Positions 20,879-32,625 are shown, counted from the first letter of the stretch. The stretch: 64,000 bases of DNA from Trichostrongylus colubriformis (GCA_963978905.1 OZ022256.1:26499426-26563425), one strand, 5' to 3'. The notes: generated by a model from the sequence alone, not told the origin. Program-made: numbers and translations.

Positions 20879-20974
20879 TATCTTTTCGAACTTCACATAG
20901 ACTAGCGGTCAATAGCATTGTGTTGCTGGTACAGTACTAGAAAATGAATCACTTGCTTCCTATTACAAATATCG

Positions 20975-21900
20975 GCCGGGCTATCGCACAGTGCTGCGCG
21001 AATAACACGATAGAATTATGTAATGGGAAACGACCGATACTGATCAACAGATATCGAAGAAGATTATATCGTAGCGTCCCTCTATGAGGCTTCGGGACGG
21101 ATAAAGCTGATCCCATCCTATAGCATATCCTACAAGCTGTACCGGAAACCAACTGTGATTCTTCCTTCAAGCGTCGTCCATTGAGGATAACCCCGTCCAT
21201 TACGGATGTTTTCCTCCATAATCTCATCGCTGGCTACAAACCATTTTTCCCCAGGTTCAGGCCCTTTTCGGAACTAAATTGGAACCTAAAGCGGTCTGAG
21301 TGCCGATTGATTCAGTGCATATTCCGCCCGTTATAGACGCTTAGTTTCTGTCACTTACAAGCGTACCTCTTCCAGAAATCATCGGTGACCTTGAAGGTAC
21401 AGTTCACGATAATTTTTGTGTCTCGTCGTGCTCCATAAAGACTCTGAGAGTGCTGAAGAACACAAGTGCGAGGAAAAAGAAACTACCGAAAACCTTAAAA
21501 ACTAGGTGTTTCTGACCCTTGGCTTTGAGGAGTTTGCGGCTTGAAAGCAAGTATTTGGACAAGTTTCAACCTGATAATATCATTCGATAAGGTCGTCTTT
21601 ACAATGGAAATTTTTTCTAACGTTCCTTATCGCAGTCGATAGAATGGCTTTCATGTCGTAAAAGCCGCCACTTATATGCTGGCTGAATCGAAAATGGGTG
21701 GGCCATCTTGTGACGGTGGCCGCCTTATTTACATATTCTTTACGCGCTGACCACTCACTGTCGCCCGCGATGATGGTACACGCTTTGCAGTTGTGAAGGG
21801 GCTATCTGCTCGCTGACGAACCAAGGTACTCATATTATCGTGAATTGTGCCTGCAATACAGCGTTTTCCAAGGAACGAATTCAGGAGTTGAATAAGAAAT
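20975..21900. other. R146 start fragment then unassigned DNA
   Basis: Bases 20975-21060 match the R146 5' end (GGGCTATCGCACAGTGCTGC, then GCGAATAACAC). The rest shows no gene. At about 21393 lies TTGAAGGTACAGTTCACGAT, resembling the tip of the AGG(C/T)ACA TTAA-site elements, without a visible partner end. Confidence 0.45.
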
Positions 21901-22690
21901 TTTACACTTGAGTAAAAAATGTTTCGCCCCGCCTACTGTGGACTTTAATTATCCGCGCTCCTTACGTATTTACCCATGCACTACCCAGCCCACTCCTGAC
22001 ATAACGTTTACAGATTATTCGCGCAATTCCGAATTTCATGACAGATGCACAAATCTTGACTAATGTCCCACCCATTGCAGCTTGATCGGAGTATCTAGCT
22101 CGCGCTGGAACCTAACCGCGAACTTTTGTTGTAAGCTCCGCCCATTCGAAATGCGCTCCTCCCACTATGGACGGGTCTTTTACACCACGTCCAGCAACCA
22201 TGGCTCACCTTCCACCTTCTCCCCACTTCCGAACCATACTGAAATTGAACTAGAAATTTTTCTTGAGCACCGAATGTTTCAGCGCACCCAATGGACGAGG
22301 CGTCCCATCATTCATTTGCGCTTTCTCAATCCACCTTGAACAGAACTACAAGTTTTTGTTTCAAGCCCCGCCTACTCAAATTCTGCTCCGCCCACCACAC
22401 TCAGGCGACATAGAACTATGTCATCGACTCAGTTCCCCAACTTTTCCCCACGTTTGGGTCATTTTTGAACCTAATCAGAATTTTTCAGCTGAGTATCGAA
22501 TAGCGCCCACTCCGCTCATTATAGGCGGTGCGTAGCATTGTTTATAAGCGCCTCTTACTTCTTCACCAATACAATATCTACTCCACACTTGATCTGGCCT
22601 TTATATGTTGCGATTGAGATAGTTCTGAATTTCGTGACAGACAGGCATACTCAGTCGATTGTGTATAGTATTATAGTAGTGGTAGACATA
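21900..22690 (+). repeat. Dispersed CCGCCCA-rich repeat with R146-like tail
   Basis: Contains repeated clusters of GCCCCGCCTAC, TCCGCCCACCACACTC and GCGCCCACTC, plus repeated short segments such as CTGAAATTGAACTAGAAATT and TGAACCTAATCAGAATTT. It ends with TTCTGAATTTCGTGACAGAC, then AGGCATACTCAGTCGATTGT and a TATAGTA run, the same tail module as R146. The body is unrelated to R146. No gene. Confidence 0.5.
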
Positions 22691-22796
22691 TGTAGGCTCT
22701 CTGCTGATACGCCTTTTTGTAATGTGTTCTGTCGCTGGCAAATGCTTCTCTTCCGATTCCGAACTTTTTTGTACTAACAATAAGACATCCGTTTTA

Positions 22797-23694
22797 TTAG
22801 ATTGTAAGGAAAGTTCTGGCCGGTTTTTCGCGTTCACTGGATAAATTAAATATCAGAGCGCGCTAACGTGAATCAGCTTACATATTGTGCTCCTTACATA
22901 GAGAAAGAGCTGCTCTTTCTAAATGTATGCTTTATTTGGAAAGCCACAAGATTTTCGAATTATTAGGGAAAGTTTAAAGAACTGTGAAAATGACACTTTT
23001 TAGACTTTACTTCACGAGTCGAGTTCTTCTTTAATCGAGTCCCAGCAAAGGCAACCACAAATGTGAGTCTTGCAAAGGGAGGGAGTGGAGCATTGGATGG
23101 AACACTTTGTCCTTGGTTTTAGAAGTGCAGAAATGAGAACGAGTTGCTCGAATTTCCAATCGATCAAATCGCTTTAACTCAAACGGCAAAAAGCGATGAG
23201 CACCCATACTTGCAGGGGACGTCCAAAAGTATTGGTCCTCAACATACAAACTCGGTTAACCACCTCAAGTAGCCTCGATATGGAAAAACCCAAAAAAAGG
23301 GTGCCGTGGAACCCCTCAGAGCAGCTATGCGCGAGCGCATTTTCCACAAATCTTCTTCCAGCAATTGAAGCACTTGCACGCAGAAGCCCCTGCTCATCCA
23401 TCATATTAACCAGATTCAGCGCTAACAAAGCCCCACTTTCCCAAACATCTGGACAGCTTCTTCGGCAGCAGTGTGTTCAGAAAGAATGGTGATTTGAAGT
23501 AGTTTTTTTTTGATTTCGCGCTGTGTAAATCATCAGCCCTTCATCAAAATGACATATGCATATATCATGATATTGCCAAAAGTGTAGCAAATCACATGGT
23601 GCTTATTTTGTGAGAAAAGATGCAGTCTGAGCCGACTTATGATCCACCGAAGTTGAAATTGCGAAAACCGGGCAAAACTTTCCTTACAACCTAA
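22797..23694 (+). mobile_element. Mariner element J1, internally deleted (898 bp)
   Basis: Inverted ends are TTAGATTGTAAGGAAAGTTC and, inverted, TTAGGTTGTAAGGAAAGTTT, flanked by TA (22795-22796 and 23695-23696). The interior has transposase relics on the + strand. A sister copy (J2) lies at 61943-62812 inside another element. Confidence 0.88.
23120..23640 (+). pseudogene. Mariner transposase relic (J1)
   Basis: On the + strand, about 23145-23270 encodes a degraded second helix-turn-helix (IDQIALTQTAKSDEHPYLQG followed by a VNHLK end). Frame-shifted pieces near 23400-23480 correspond to the YSPDLA and HLD region around the third aspartate; this is clearer in the sister copy at 62550, which reads YSPDLALT and HLDSFF. 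Stops and several frameshifts separate the pieces. The segment with the first catalytic D is not found. Confidence 0.7.
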
Positions 23695-23696
23695 TA

Positions 23697-24026
23697 CACT
23701 GTCACTTATAGCTATTTGCGTTAAGTAAAAGTTCACGATTTTATTGAAAATTGTATTGTTTTTTTTTTTTCAACATTGAGAATTTTATTTGAAAGAACTT
23801 CAACTCATAGAGTCGACCGACCAACTGTCTTATTTCCAACCCAGAGAAATAACATGGTTGAGGAGCGCATCATGTGAACAAGCAACAATTTCACTTCTTT
23901 TTTCTACTTCATTAGTATTATTTGATGCTGATGAAGATATGATAAGTCTTTTATTCCATTTTCAAATATGAGGGTATAATAATATAATTCATTAATAAAA
24001 TAGTGAGGCTCCGCATAATGTTAGCA
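23697..24026. other. No feature recognised
   Basis: AT-rich stretch between two mariner-type elements, with a 13-bp T run near 23758. Nothing else is supported. Confidence 0.3.
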
Positions 24027-24160
24027 TTAGGTTGGTGCATAATTGATGCGGCTTTTTATTGTTGCGTTTTTCTGTAGTGAAAATTGACGTTTTGATGACT
24101 ACTATTGCTCTCACCAAATAAAATTGTTGGAAAAAATGCATAAATTATGCACCAAACCGA
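24027..24160. mobile_element. Mariner MITE (134 bp)
   Basis: Inverted ends are TTAGGTTGGTGCATAATTGA and, inverted, TCGGTTTGGTGCATAATTTA. The TTAGGTTGGTGCA start is a common mariner terminus. TA follows the right end; the left flank is CA, a possible mutation. Confidence 0.78.
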
Positions 24161-24724
24161 TAGTTATAACCAAGATGACAGTGTAAATGACGGATGTGGA
24201 TAGTCGCCAGCACCAAAACATTCAAAATTGGAAGAAAAGTGCTTATAGGCGATAAAACACCACTCGAAATGAATGGCTCACCACCGACAATCAAACCCGG
24301 TACCTGCCCAGTTTTATGGGGAGTTAAAACCCTCCCTGCTTGGACCCCGATTTGGTCTCATACGAGGGACTCATTCTGACCTTGCATCACGCGAGTTATA
24401 GCATATGCAGCCTTTAAGTTCTCCATGTGTCTTCTTTCATGTTCACTTGATTATTCACCGCACACCATATAAATTTCAAAACTAGGCGAATTTCAGTATG
24501 GAGACACTCAGGATCTAGTTATTCTTGTCGATATCTACGGAAGAAGAATCAGAGTTCAATCTGCGATGAGGTATTTTTCTTTCACAATAACAATGCGCCT
24601 TTCACACGGCTAAGGAGTGTACTATGAACTCGATCGATACCGACTAATCGATATTGGTTCAGTAGACATTACATGGTACCACAGCGTGATGCGCACGGTA
24701 GTGAGCGCTAGCCAGTAGGGTTTC
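24161..24724. other. No feature recognised
   Basis: No gene or repeat could be identified. A fragment GCGCACGGTAGTGAGCGCTA near 24690 recalls, weakly, the start motif of R146. Confidence 0.25.
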
Positions 24725-25370
24725 AACAATAATCACTATGGGACAGCCTAGAAACAGTTTTAAGGGTGGGGTCGCAATCGCACTTCGCGCTTTGCAGTTT
24801 TATGGTGTTGCACTTTCGTACGCGATTCTGCAGTTGTGAGATTTTACAGTTCCACAAAGTTCTCGTGCAGAGTCGCCGAACTACAAAACCGCAGATTGTA
24901 AACTCGTAAAGTCGCGGATCTCCTCCTCCGAGGGGCTTCTCTCTTTGAAGGAACTCGAGCCGTTTGGCAAGGCTACCTGGCGCGACCCCAGGTGGCGGAT
25001 AGGGGGCTAATCGCGGACCAAAAGCCACCATGTACCTGCCCGCAGGTGGATTCGGGGTATGGACTCCCTGTCTCTGCTGCGCTGGGCTGATTCATACCCT
25101 CTGTATCCATGCAGACTTCTTTACATACGTGTGGGAGCGTTCTATATGGTGCAGTTGGTATCCTGCATTCGGACCAGCTAAAAGCTTGCATTTTAAACAC
25201 TGGGAGGTGCATGAGAGGCGGTTCGAGGTCGCCTACAACAAATAAACCCCACGTCCACCAGCCCCCACGACAGAGCCTGGCAAGCTACTGGTGGATCTCC
25301 GTCTTGCCGAAAACAGCAATGAGTATGTGCCTCATTCCCCTGAACCTGAGGGAGCCCCCAATACGGCAGC

Positions 25371-26006
25371 TTGGGTAGGACCACTCGGGAGAGGCTGCTA
25401 AAATCTCAGGGCTACAACAGGCTGCCTAAATCGAGAAGGACTAAGATGGCGATCTGTACTTACAACGCACGAACTCTTGCATCAGAAGCGAGTATCGAAG
25501 ATCTGATGATGCAAGCCAAGAAGATCAAGTACGACGGCATCGGACTGACCGAGACGAGGAGGCATCGCCCGCTGCACGCCGTGTACGAGACTGGTGAAGA
25601 ACTGCTCCTAGGAACATGCAACAGGAAAGGCGTTGGCGGTGTGGGCGTTCACGTCAACACGCACTTGGCCATGAACATCGATTTGTACGGAAATGTGACA
25701 ACCCGAATCGGACGTTCGCGATTGAAAAGATGCGGTTCAGTTCCGGCTTCGACCGTCTTCGTTGCCTACGCACCAACATCAAGCTACGACGAGGACGAGC
25801 TCGAAGCATTTTATGTGGAATTGGAGAAGTTCTATAAGGAAGACCACACCTTCTTCAAGGTCATCATCGGCGACTTCAACGCCAAGATTGGCCCCAGAAG
25901 AACGGACAATGAGCTTCACATCGGGACTCACGGAACGGAATGGAATGAGCAGGGTGAAAGGCTGTCTGAGTTTATTATGTCGATCAACTCCATCCATGGT
26001 AACTAA
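25371..26006 (+). pseudogene. RTE apurinic-type endonuclease domain
   Basis: An open frame of 211 codons with the ordered motifs of APE-type endonucleases: ICTYNARTL (metal-binding Asn), GLTETRRHR (catalytic Glu), GGVGVHVN, VFVAYAPTS and VIIGDFNAKIG (GDFN). The frame breaks near 26000. The last motif continues in another frame as FHNEIDHVIFSRRF (the conserved IDH-type histidine) at about 26065-26109. It was the N-terminal half of a single RTE polyprotein that nicks target DNA to prime reverse transcription. Confidence 0.9.
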
Positions 26007-26123
26007 CAGTTTTAGAAGACCTCTCATCTGCGATGGAATTGGGAGTCACCCCTGTGGACAATTCCATAATGAGATCGATCACGTCATCTTCAGTCGACGG
26101 TTTGCCTGACCGACGTCACCGTT

Positions 26124-27725
26124 GTGTCACTGTTGTTCCGAAATTCTATACGGGATCAGACCACTGACTCATCCGCGCAAAATTCCTTTTTTCGATACGT
26201 GGAGAGAGCCACGAAATTCGAGGAGCCAAGACCCAAGACAGTTATCAACTGGAAGCACTTCGCTTCTCTGGCAGGTGTATGGGAGGATTCCCTTATCGAA
26301 AAGATCGACGACGAGTACAATCGGCTCAATGAGCATCTTCACGATTGTGCCAGCAAGGCAGATAGTTTGAAAGTCACTAAGAGGCGTCTCTCTTCGGAAA
26401 CTCTCGAGCTGATACGCCAACATGGGGCCGCACGAGCCGCAGGCGAGTACCAACTGAGGTCCGAACTTGCGAAGAGATGCAGAGAGGCGATAAAAGAAGA
26501 TCTCAAGGAGAGAAGATCAGCAGTGCTGGCTGAAGCTGCAGAGGCTGGAAGGAGAATCCGCAATGGCCGCCAAAGTTCGCCAGCTATAAGACCAAAATGA
26601 CCGGTTTCCGGCGTCCGGACGGTACAGGTACTTCTTCCCGAAGGGGGCGACTTTTACTCGGATCTTTTCGACAGCCATGCCAAACTCCCTAGGAGCAATC
26701 TAAAGGAGGATGGATATGTCGTTCCATCAGTTCTCCCTTGCGAAGTTCTACATGCCATTTCGTCTATGATGAATGGTACAGCACCCGGCCCCGACAGGAT
26801 CAGACCGGAACATCTGAAGGATCTCCCACCAGCTGTCGTCAAAACACTGGCCCGGCTCTACACCCGCTACCTGTCGGAATGCAAGGTACCCACCTCTTGG
26901 AAAGCCAGTAGGATTGTGTTGCTGTATAAGAAGGGAGATCCACACGACATTGGCAATTATCTTCCAATCCGCCTGCTATCTATAGTCTACAAGCTCTTCA
27001 CTCGTGTCGTCTTGAATAGGATAGGTAGAACTTTACACGAAAAACGGCCGTGCGAGCGAACAGGGTTTCGGAGAGGGTTCAGTACAATCGATCACATCCA
27101 CACGGTCACTAAGCTCATTTAAGTGTCGAGAGAGTACAAGATGCCGTTATGTCTCACATTCATCGATTTGAAGAAAAGCTTCGACTCCGTTGATACAGAA
27201 GCGGTTATCAAATCACTGGGGATCCAGGGTGTGCCTACTCAGTATATACATAGGAGTACTTCGTGAGCTCTACAGCAACTTCACGTCCAGGATCTCGCCA
27301 TTCTACGAGAGTCATCATCGACGTGAAGAGGGAAGTTCGACAAGGCGACACTATCTCGCCCAAACTATTCGGCGCCGCTCTTGAGAAAGTCATGCGTCTT
27401 ATTGGAATGGGAAGGAATGGGAGTGAAGCTCGATGGCCGGTATCTACAGCACCTCCGCTTTGTTGACGACATTGTGCTGATAACACCGACAATCCAGCAA
27501 GCAGAGTGGATGCTAGGCGATTTCGACTGCGAGTGTGGAAAGATCGGTCTGCAGCTAAACCTGACGAAGACGATGTTCATGAGAAACGGATTGGTACCTG
27601 ACGCTCCATTCACGCTCAACGGAACGAACATCACCGAATACTTCAGCTATGTATACCTAGATCGGGAAGCCAATATGATGAACGATTCAGCACGGGAGCT
27701 GAGCAGGTGGAAAAGAGCGGCTTAG
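26124..27725 (+). pseudogene. RTE linker and reverse transcriptase
   Basis: In the same frame as the endonuclease, 26124-26600 gives the charged linker (SAVLAEAAEAGRRI near its end). After a frameshift region, 26766-27122 gives GPDRIRPEHLKDLPPAVV, IVLLYKKGD and RTGFRRGFSTIDHI (RT motifs). A TAA at 27120 interrupts it. FIDLKKSFD (motif A) follows at about 27160. Another frame break follows near 27240-27380, then FVDDIVLITPT (motif C, with V in place of the usual A) at about 27460 and a C-terminal stop at 27723. At least three breaks make it inactive. Confidence 0.9.
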
Positions 27726-28204
27726 GAAGCCTTTAGGACCATCAAGGGAGTAGTGAAGAAGCGAAGAACATCCGGCTCTGCGCCCATCTCTTCGATTCCG
27801 CTGTCCTTCCTGCCCTGACATACGCCTCAGAGACTTGGACTCTGCATAAGCAGGAGGAGCATGCTGTCGGCGTCATCCAACGCGCTATCGAAAGGACTAT
27901 GCTCGAAGTATCACTATACACGCAAGTGCAGAGAGAAATCCAGAGTTCTAAACTCCGTCGTCGATCAAAGATCAAGGACGCCGTCGTATTTGCCAAGGAA
28001 TCAAGATTAGATGGGCCGGACACGTCATGCGATATCGCGATGATCGCTGGACTCGGGCGGTTACCGGGTGGATCCCTCGGGACGTCAAACGAACTCCTGG
28101 ACAACCTCCGGCTCGATGATCAAACTTCTTCACGAAAGCTCTGCGCGAAAGGAACGAGACGCTACGTGTCCCTGGAGCCAGAAACGTTCACTGGACTGCT
28201 TTGA
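27726..28204 (+). pseudogene. RTE C-terminal region
   Basis: Continues the RTE protein as broken pieces: LFDSAVLPALTYASETWTL near 27790-27850, then RRRSKIKDAVVFAKESR near 27960-28010 and a degraded end at 28204. This segment follows the reverse transcriptase in nematode RTE proteins; its function is not established. Confidence 0.78.
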
Positions 28205-28346
28205 CCGCGACAGGGACGAATGCTGACGCCCGCTCGAGGCTCTCGATGATTAACGGGACAACAGGTGATACAGGTGAAAGTAGCGGAGTCGCAGAATGGT
28301 TAAATCGCAAAAGTGCGAAATCTGAAATTGGTCAATGAGCGAATGC

Positions 28347-28781
28347 TTGAAGGAATCGTCCACGGAAGATGAGTTTTTGTGTTACCCATATGTTTATGTC
28401 GTATTATGTGTATTTGCCTAACGTGGGCCTCATGCAAAATTTCACGCGAAAAATGTGAATCTGGCTGAGATACAGCACCACAAAGTGCGTCCAAGTGGGC
28501 GGGGCCTCCCAGTAAACGCCTCGTCCCGTCGTCCGCCGTGGTCGAGGAGCATTGTAGGAACAGAAAGTTACGTAAACAGTTCCATTCTCCGTTCCCAACG
28601 GCTGCGGACGACGGGACGAGGTCTTTACTCGGAGGTCCCGCCACCTGGACGCACTTTGTGGTGCTGTATCTCAGCCAGATTCACATTTTTCGCGTGAAAT
28701 TTCGCGTGAGGCCCACATTAGGCGAGTACAACATAAATTTATGGGTAGCACAAAAACTCATTCTCCGTGGAATTCCTTCAA
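28347..28781. mobile_element. GC-rich foldback L1
   Basis: Arms of about 190 bp are inverted around about 28565. The outer tips are TTGAAGGAATCGTCCACGGA and, inverted, TTTGAAGGAATTCCACGGAG. Inner matches include GGCCTCAYGCNAAATTTCAC and GTGCGTCCA with TGGACGCAC. Related sequence recurs at 29700-30045. No target duplication is clear and there is no coding. Confidence 0.75.
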
Positions 28782-28784
28782 AGA

Positions 28785-29695
28785 CAGGGTAGGAGTAATT
28801 CGGTTGTCGCGGCTCGGCTGGGCGGTTACCCTTCTTACCGCTAGCGCGACAGCATCGTGGCTCAGGGTCTCCGGACCCCGCGCCACCCGGCTGCAATGCC
28901 TGCGAGTTGTCACTGTCCACGGGGCTTCCCCGGAGAGCATGCTGCTATCCTCGCAGTATGGCCGCTGTTGCCCGGAGGTATAGGTTCTAACCTCCTTTCC
29001 TGTAGACTACCCTAGGTACAACAGCAAGCTCAATGATCACGACAACTATATTTATTATATTGATGACTATTCACATTAGTCGACCTACTCTCATCGTCGC
29101 CTAGACCTTAGGTCCGACCGTGCTTCGCCCTCCAAGGGTCGGTCAAAGAAATCACGGCGGAGCGGTAATCCTGTACCCTGCAGGCTCTCTTATCGCCGCC
29201 TGCAGCCACGTCTTCGCGTATAGCCGAACCAAGCCGACCGCAGTGCGCCCTACCGCACCGGGTCCTGACAGCCTGCAGAGCGACAAAGTCATGCTCTCGC
29301 TTTCAACAGCCCAGCCTAGCATCCTTGCGGCTGACGTCTGGTGCCCCACTCCTCCCGAAGGGAAAGGTGTAAGCACCAACTGGCAGTATTGACCCTTTTA
29401 TAGAACCACGGCCGGGGGCGATGCCGGGCGCACGGTGCGCTCAGAAGGGCGGTCGCGTACCGCGACATCGGTTGCATCACTCATTCCAATATTTGATTCT
29501 GACCGGTGGACGTTTTCACCACGAAAGCGGACACGTCGAGCACCACGACATCTCGGTTAGTACGGCTTTATTACGATACGATTAGTATCATTCAGCTATC
29601 ATGCTCATTACTATACACCTCAGCCGTTCTTCGGCAAAGAATCCTAAGAGGCGGCCGGGACAAGAAGGGCGGCTGGGTGTTGCATCTGCCGGCCG
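28785..29695. other. GC-rich unassigned segment
   Basis: GC content is well above the surroundings between about 28790 and 29470. Near 28975 lies the hairpin-like GGAGGTATAGGTTCTAACCTCC, spanning 22 bases with matching AGGTT/AACCT arms. At 29497-29510 TTCTGACCGGTGGA recurs at 56545, 61024 (inverted) and 63003 (inverted). A decayed retroelement LTR or a separate repeat are possibilities. No gene was recognised despite open frames on both strands. Confidence 0.35.
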
Positions 29696-29699
29696 CATG

Positions 29700-30045
29700 C
29701 AAGTTTCAAGCGAAAAAGTGAGAATTCAGCTAAGGTAGTGCTCCTCAAATTCTTTGCCTGGTGGATGTGGCCTCCGAGTAAAAGCCCCGTCCTGTCTTCC
29801 GCCACAGTTTGGAGCGGAGAGTTAAACTGCTTACGTTACTTTTTTCCTACGATGGGCCTCCGACCGCGCCACACGACGCACTTTTTGGAGGCCCCGTCCA
29901 CCCGGCCGAGACTTGGTGGTGCTGTATCTTGGCCGGATTCACCTTTTTGCGTGAAACTTTGCATGCGGCCTACACTAGGTAAATGCAACTTAAATATCCG
30001 GGTTACAGGAGAACTTTTTTTCCGTGGACGATTTCTTTGAGTGCT
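29700..30045. mobile_element. GC-rich foldback L2, left end missing
   Basis: Same family as 28347-28781: arms around TGCGTGAAACTTTGCATGCG and GGTGGTGCTGTATCTTGGCC, with right tip CCGTGGACGATTTCTTTGAG. The left tip cannot be found, so the copy is truncated or heavily changed. Confidence 0.6.
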
Positions 30046-30969
30046 CCATCCACATCTGAGATCCTTGGAAGACTACCCTTCGGCGAAATTTTAGGTGTGA
30101 ACCACGCCAGTGAGCTGTAGAGAACTCGTCCTTTTTACTCCCTACCGCCTTTTCCATCCCAGCACGCTTTCTAGGGGTAGTTTGCCAAAGAATGGCTGAG
30201 GAGGTAATAATGTGCGTGATCGTAGAGCGATACTTTTGTACAGTATTGCTGCAGTGTCGATGGAATTTGGTGATGCTCGACGTGTGCGCTTCCGTGATGG
30301 ACGTACCAAGAGTTTGAATGAACGATAAAACCAATTCACCCTCACCACTGTCTTCAGAAAATGACGGTCTTACATTTTGCTGCTACATACTTCGGAGTAG
30401 AAAATCTCCTCAGTCGCAGTGCACTTGAAGGCGCCGTTCGCGATAATTCGAGTATTCTGATTCATTCAAGAGCAGATAGCCTCTTTCACAACAGCGGAGT
30501 GTGGCTCAATCGTGGCGCGAGTGTGAGCAGTAAACGCGTACAGAACCCCTCAATTGCACCCATCTTTTCGATATGAACTGTGTGAAAAAGAGACCTGCTA
30601 TGGGCTTTAGAAGAAATTTCTGGAGTAAATGCATAGTAAATGCAACATCACTTGGTGACAACATAATCTAATGACTTGACCAGATAGGTCCGGGCTTTAA
30701 GGGTAATGTGGGTAATAGGAGCTCCCAAAGTTGTCCACCTCATGAGAGCTAGGGGTCTAACAATAAGAAATCTGTGTATCGAAACCGCGGTGAAAGGAGC
30801 ATCCCCGAGCTTTGGACAGGTGTTTTTCTCAAAGGGCCTTCCACATTTATAACCAGACCAGCCTTCATTCGGTGTCAGTGGGCAGGGTGTCTTATTTCTT
30901 AGGTTTTTGGCCGTTTAACTCCGTTTTTTCGTATTTACTTTCCTGCTACTGAGCATATCGCCCTTCATA
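30046..30969. other. No gene recognised
   Basis: At about 30424 TTGAAGGCGCCGTTCGCGAT resembles the tip of TTAA-site elements (compare 21393 and 37587). A 114-codon frame at 29990-30334 (-) runs into the L2 repeat and is not credible. Nothing else is supported. Confidence 0.3.
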
Positions 30970-32625
30970 TTCAACCAGCTGGCGGGCGCACACTACTGCG
31001 CGCGATTCATGGCGATGCTGTGCAAAAGTTTGATCGGCACGACCACAGTTGTGTATGGAGTTGAGTGGAAACTTCCTTTCCACAGCTTCCAGCTGAGTTA
31101 TTTATTCGGATAAAAGCAGAGAAGACGGCGTGATAAAAAAGCATTTCGGTCATACATCAGTCGCTTTGCATCGAGCCCGTTTTACACGTCATCGACACTA
31201 ATTGCTGTAGTGTGTGCGAGGTCATCATTGGGAGTTTGAATACTTTAGACATCGATAGTTTTGCATTCGATTGCATCGATTGGTAACAATGTGTTCATTT
31301 GCTGAGCATCTATTCCTACACATTGATAGTAGATCCGAATTCCGATTTCGACGTATATCGTTTTCGTAAACATGTTTCACTATTTGGAATTTTGCATGGT
31401 TTGGCGGTCGATACCCAGTGTTGCTGTCAGTACCGCATCAGAAAATGATTCCGAGTGAATCGCTTGCTTTGCTTTCACAACTATAGGTTGTGTTATGATA
31501 ATCAATGTAGATCGCTGTATCAAGAGATGCACCATTTTTTGGATTGCTAAACAATTCAGCGGTCGATACGTCGGCCAGTGATATCAGAACATAGACAAAA
31601 CATGTTCACCCAATGGCACTAAGCATCAGGCGCTTTTGCTAAAGCGGTCGTATAGTAATATCAAGCGAGTAAAGGATTCTCCCATCCAATCCTGATGATT
31701 CTTATAAGCCTCTGTAAGCCTTTATCAGTTTCACTGAGGCCCCTGTACCCAGCAATACCATTGAGGTCCCCGTACCCTACAATACCTGCGATGTGAACAT
31801 TCCTCTGTTAGCCGCAAAAGCACCGGCCTCGATGACATTTTCCTTCTCACACTCCTAATCGAATCTTATCAACCATTATCAGTTTGGGTCACCCATTTAT
31901 GAATGTCCCTATCCCACTCTTCTTAGCACCCATGAGTGTCAGCGCTCTCGGATCAACGCGAAAGGCGAAACAAATTTGATGACATTCGCCTTCTCATGCT
32001 GCTTATCAAGTCTTATCAACCGTTATCAAGCTGGACCACCCACCATTAATGACCCCGACTTACCCCGCACAACACCTGTGAGTATGAACGCTCCGGCGCC
32101 AATGCGAAAAGCAAAACGGATTCTACGACTCTAGCCTTTTTGCGCTCCTTATCGAATCTTATCAACCGTTATCAAGCTGGATCACCCACCATCAATGTAC
32201 CTGTCCCACTACGCAAAACACCTGTGAGTATGAACTCTCCGGGACCAATGCGAAAAGCGAAACAGATATGACGACTCTAGCCTTTTTACGCTCCTTATCG
32301 AATCTTATCAACCGTTATCAATGCGGGTCACCCTCCATTAATGTTCCCGGCCAGTCCCGTAAAACACTTATGAGTGCCAGCGCTCTTGCATCAACACGAA
32401 AGGCGGAACGGATCTGGCGACATTTGTCTTCCGAGGCTCCTTATCAGCGCGTATCAGCCGCTATCACTTTCGATCCACCACCGCTGGGGTTCCCTTGGCA
32501 CTCCCCATATAACTTGTGAAATTCAGCGTCTCAGCTTTGCTGCGACGCGAGATATGAATTTCGTGACAGACGGACAGACACACACACACAGACAGACAGA
32601 CATACTAAGCGAATTATATATAGTA
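30970..32625 (+). repeat. R146-family copy A3 (most complete + copy)
   Basis: Starts CAGCTGGCGGGCGCACACTA and is collinear with A1/A2. It has at least four tandem units: the motif CTTATCAACC starts at about 31865, 32012, 32158 and 32304, spacing 146-147 bp. Each unit carries TTATC three times about 10 bp apart. The tail is GAGATATGAATTTCGTGACA, GACGGACAGAC, an ACAC/ACAG run and CATACTAAGCGAATTATATA. Confidence 0.88.

Larger units (their letters stand above)
18130..20972 (+). repeat. R146-family copy A6, split by two TA elements
   Basis: Segments 18130-18316, 18813-19324 and 20879-20972 follow the R146 5' half (CAATACTGCGCGC; TTGCTGAGCAGATAATTC; CCGTTTTCGTGAATA, then CACATAGACTAGCGGTCAAT). 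The first interruption is the 496-bp TA element, the second the Tc3-like element. The tandem-unit half is missing; another R146 start (CGGGCTATCGCACAGTGCTG) begins at about 20975. Confidence 0.65.
24725..28275 (+). mobile_element. RTE-type non-LTR retrotransposon (dead copy)
   Basis: A roughly 3.5-kb LINE: an untranslated leader rich in CGCA/GCAG motifs (24725-25370), an endonuclease domain (25371-26006), a linker (26124-26600), reverse transcriptase (about 26640-27725) and a C-terminal region (27726-28204). It ends in the short tandem tail CAGGTGATACAGGTGA near 28262, as in nematode RTE elements. Several stops and frameshifts make it inactive. It has no LTRs. Target-site duplication was not identified. 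It is the largest single mobile-element coding remnant in the window. Confidence 0.9.

Noticed and set aside
25300..28205. An intact host gene encoding endonuclease and polymerase
   Set aside because: The motif order is that of an RTE LINE, with stops and frameshifts at several points and a short tandem tail at the 3' end.
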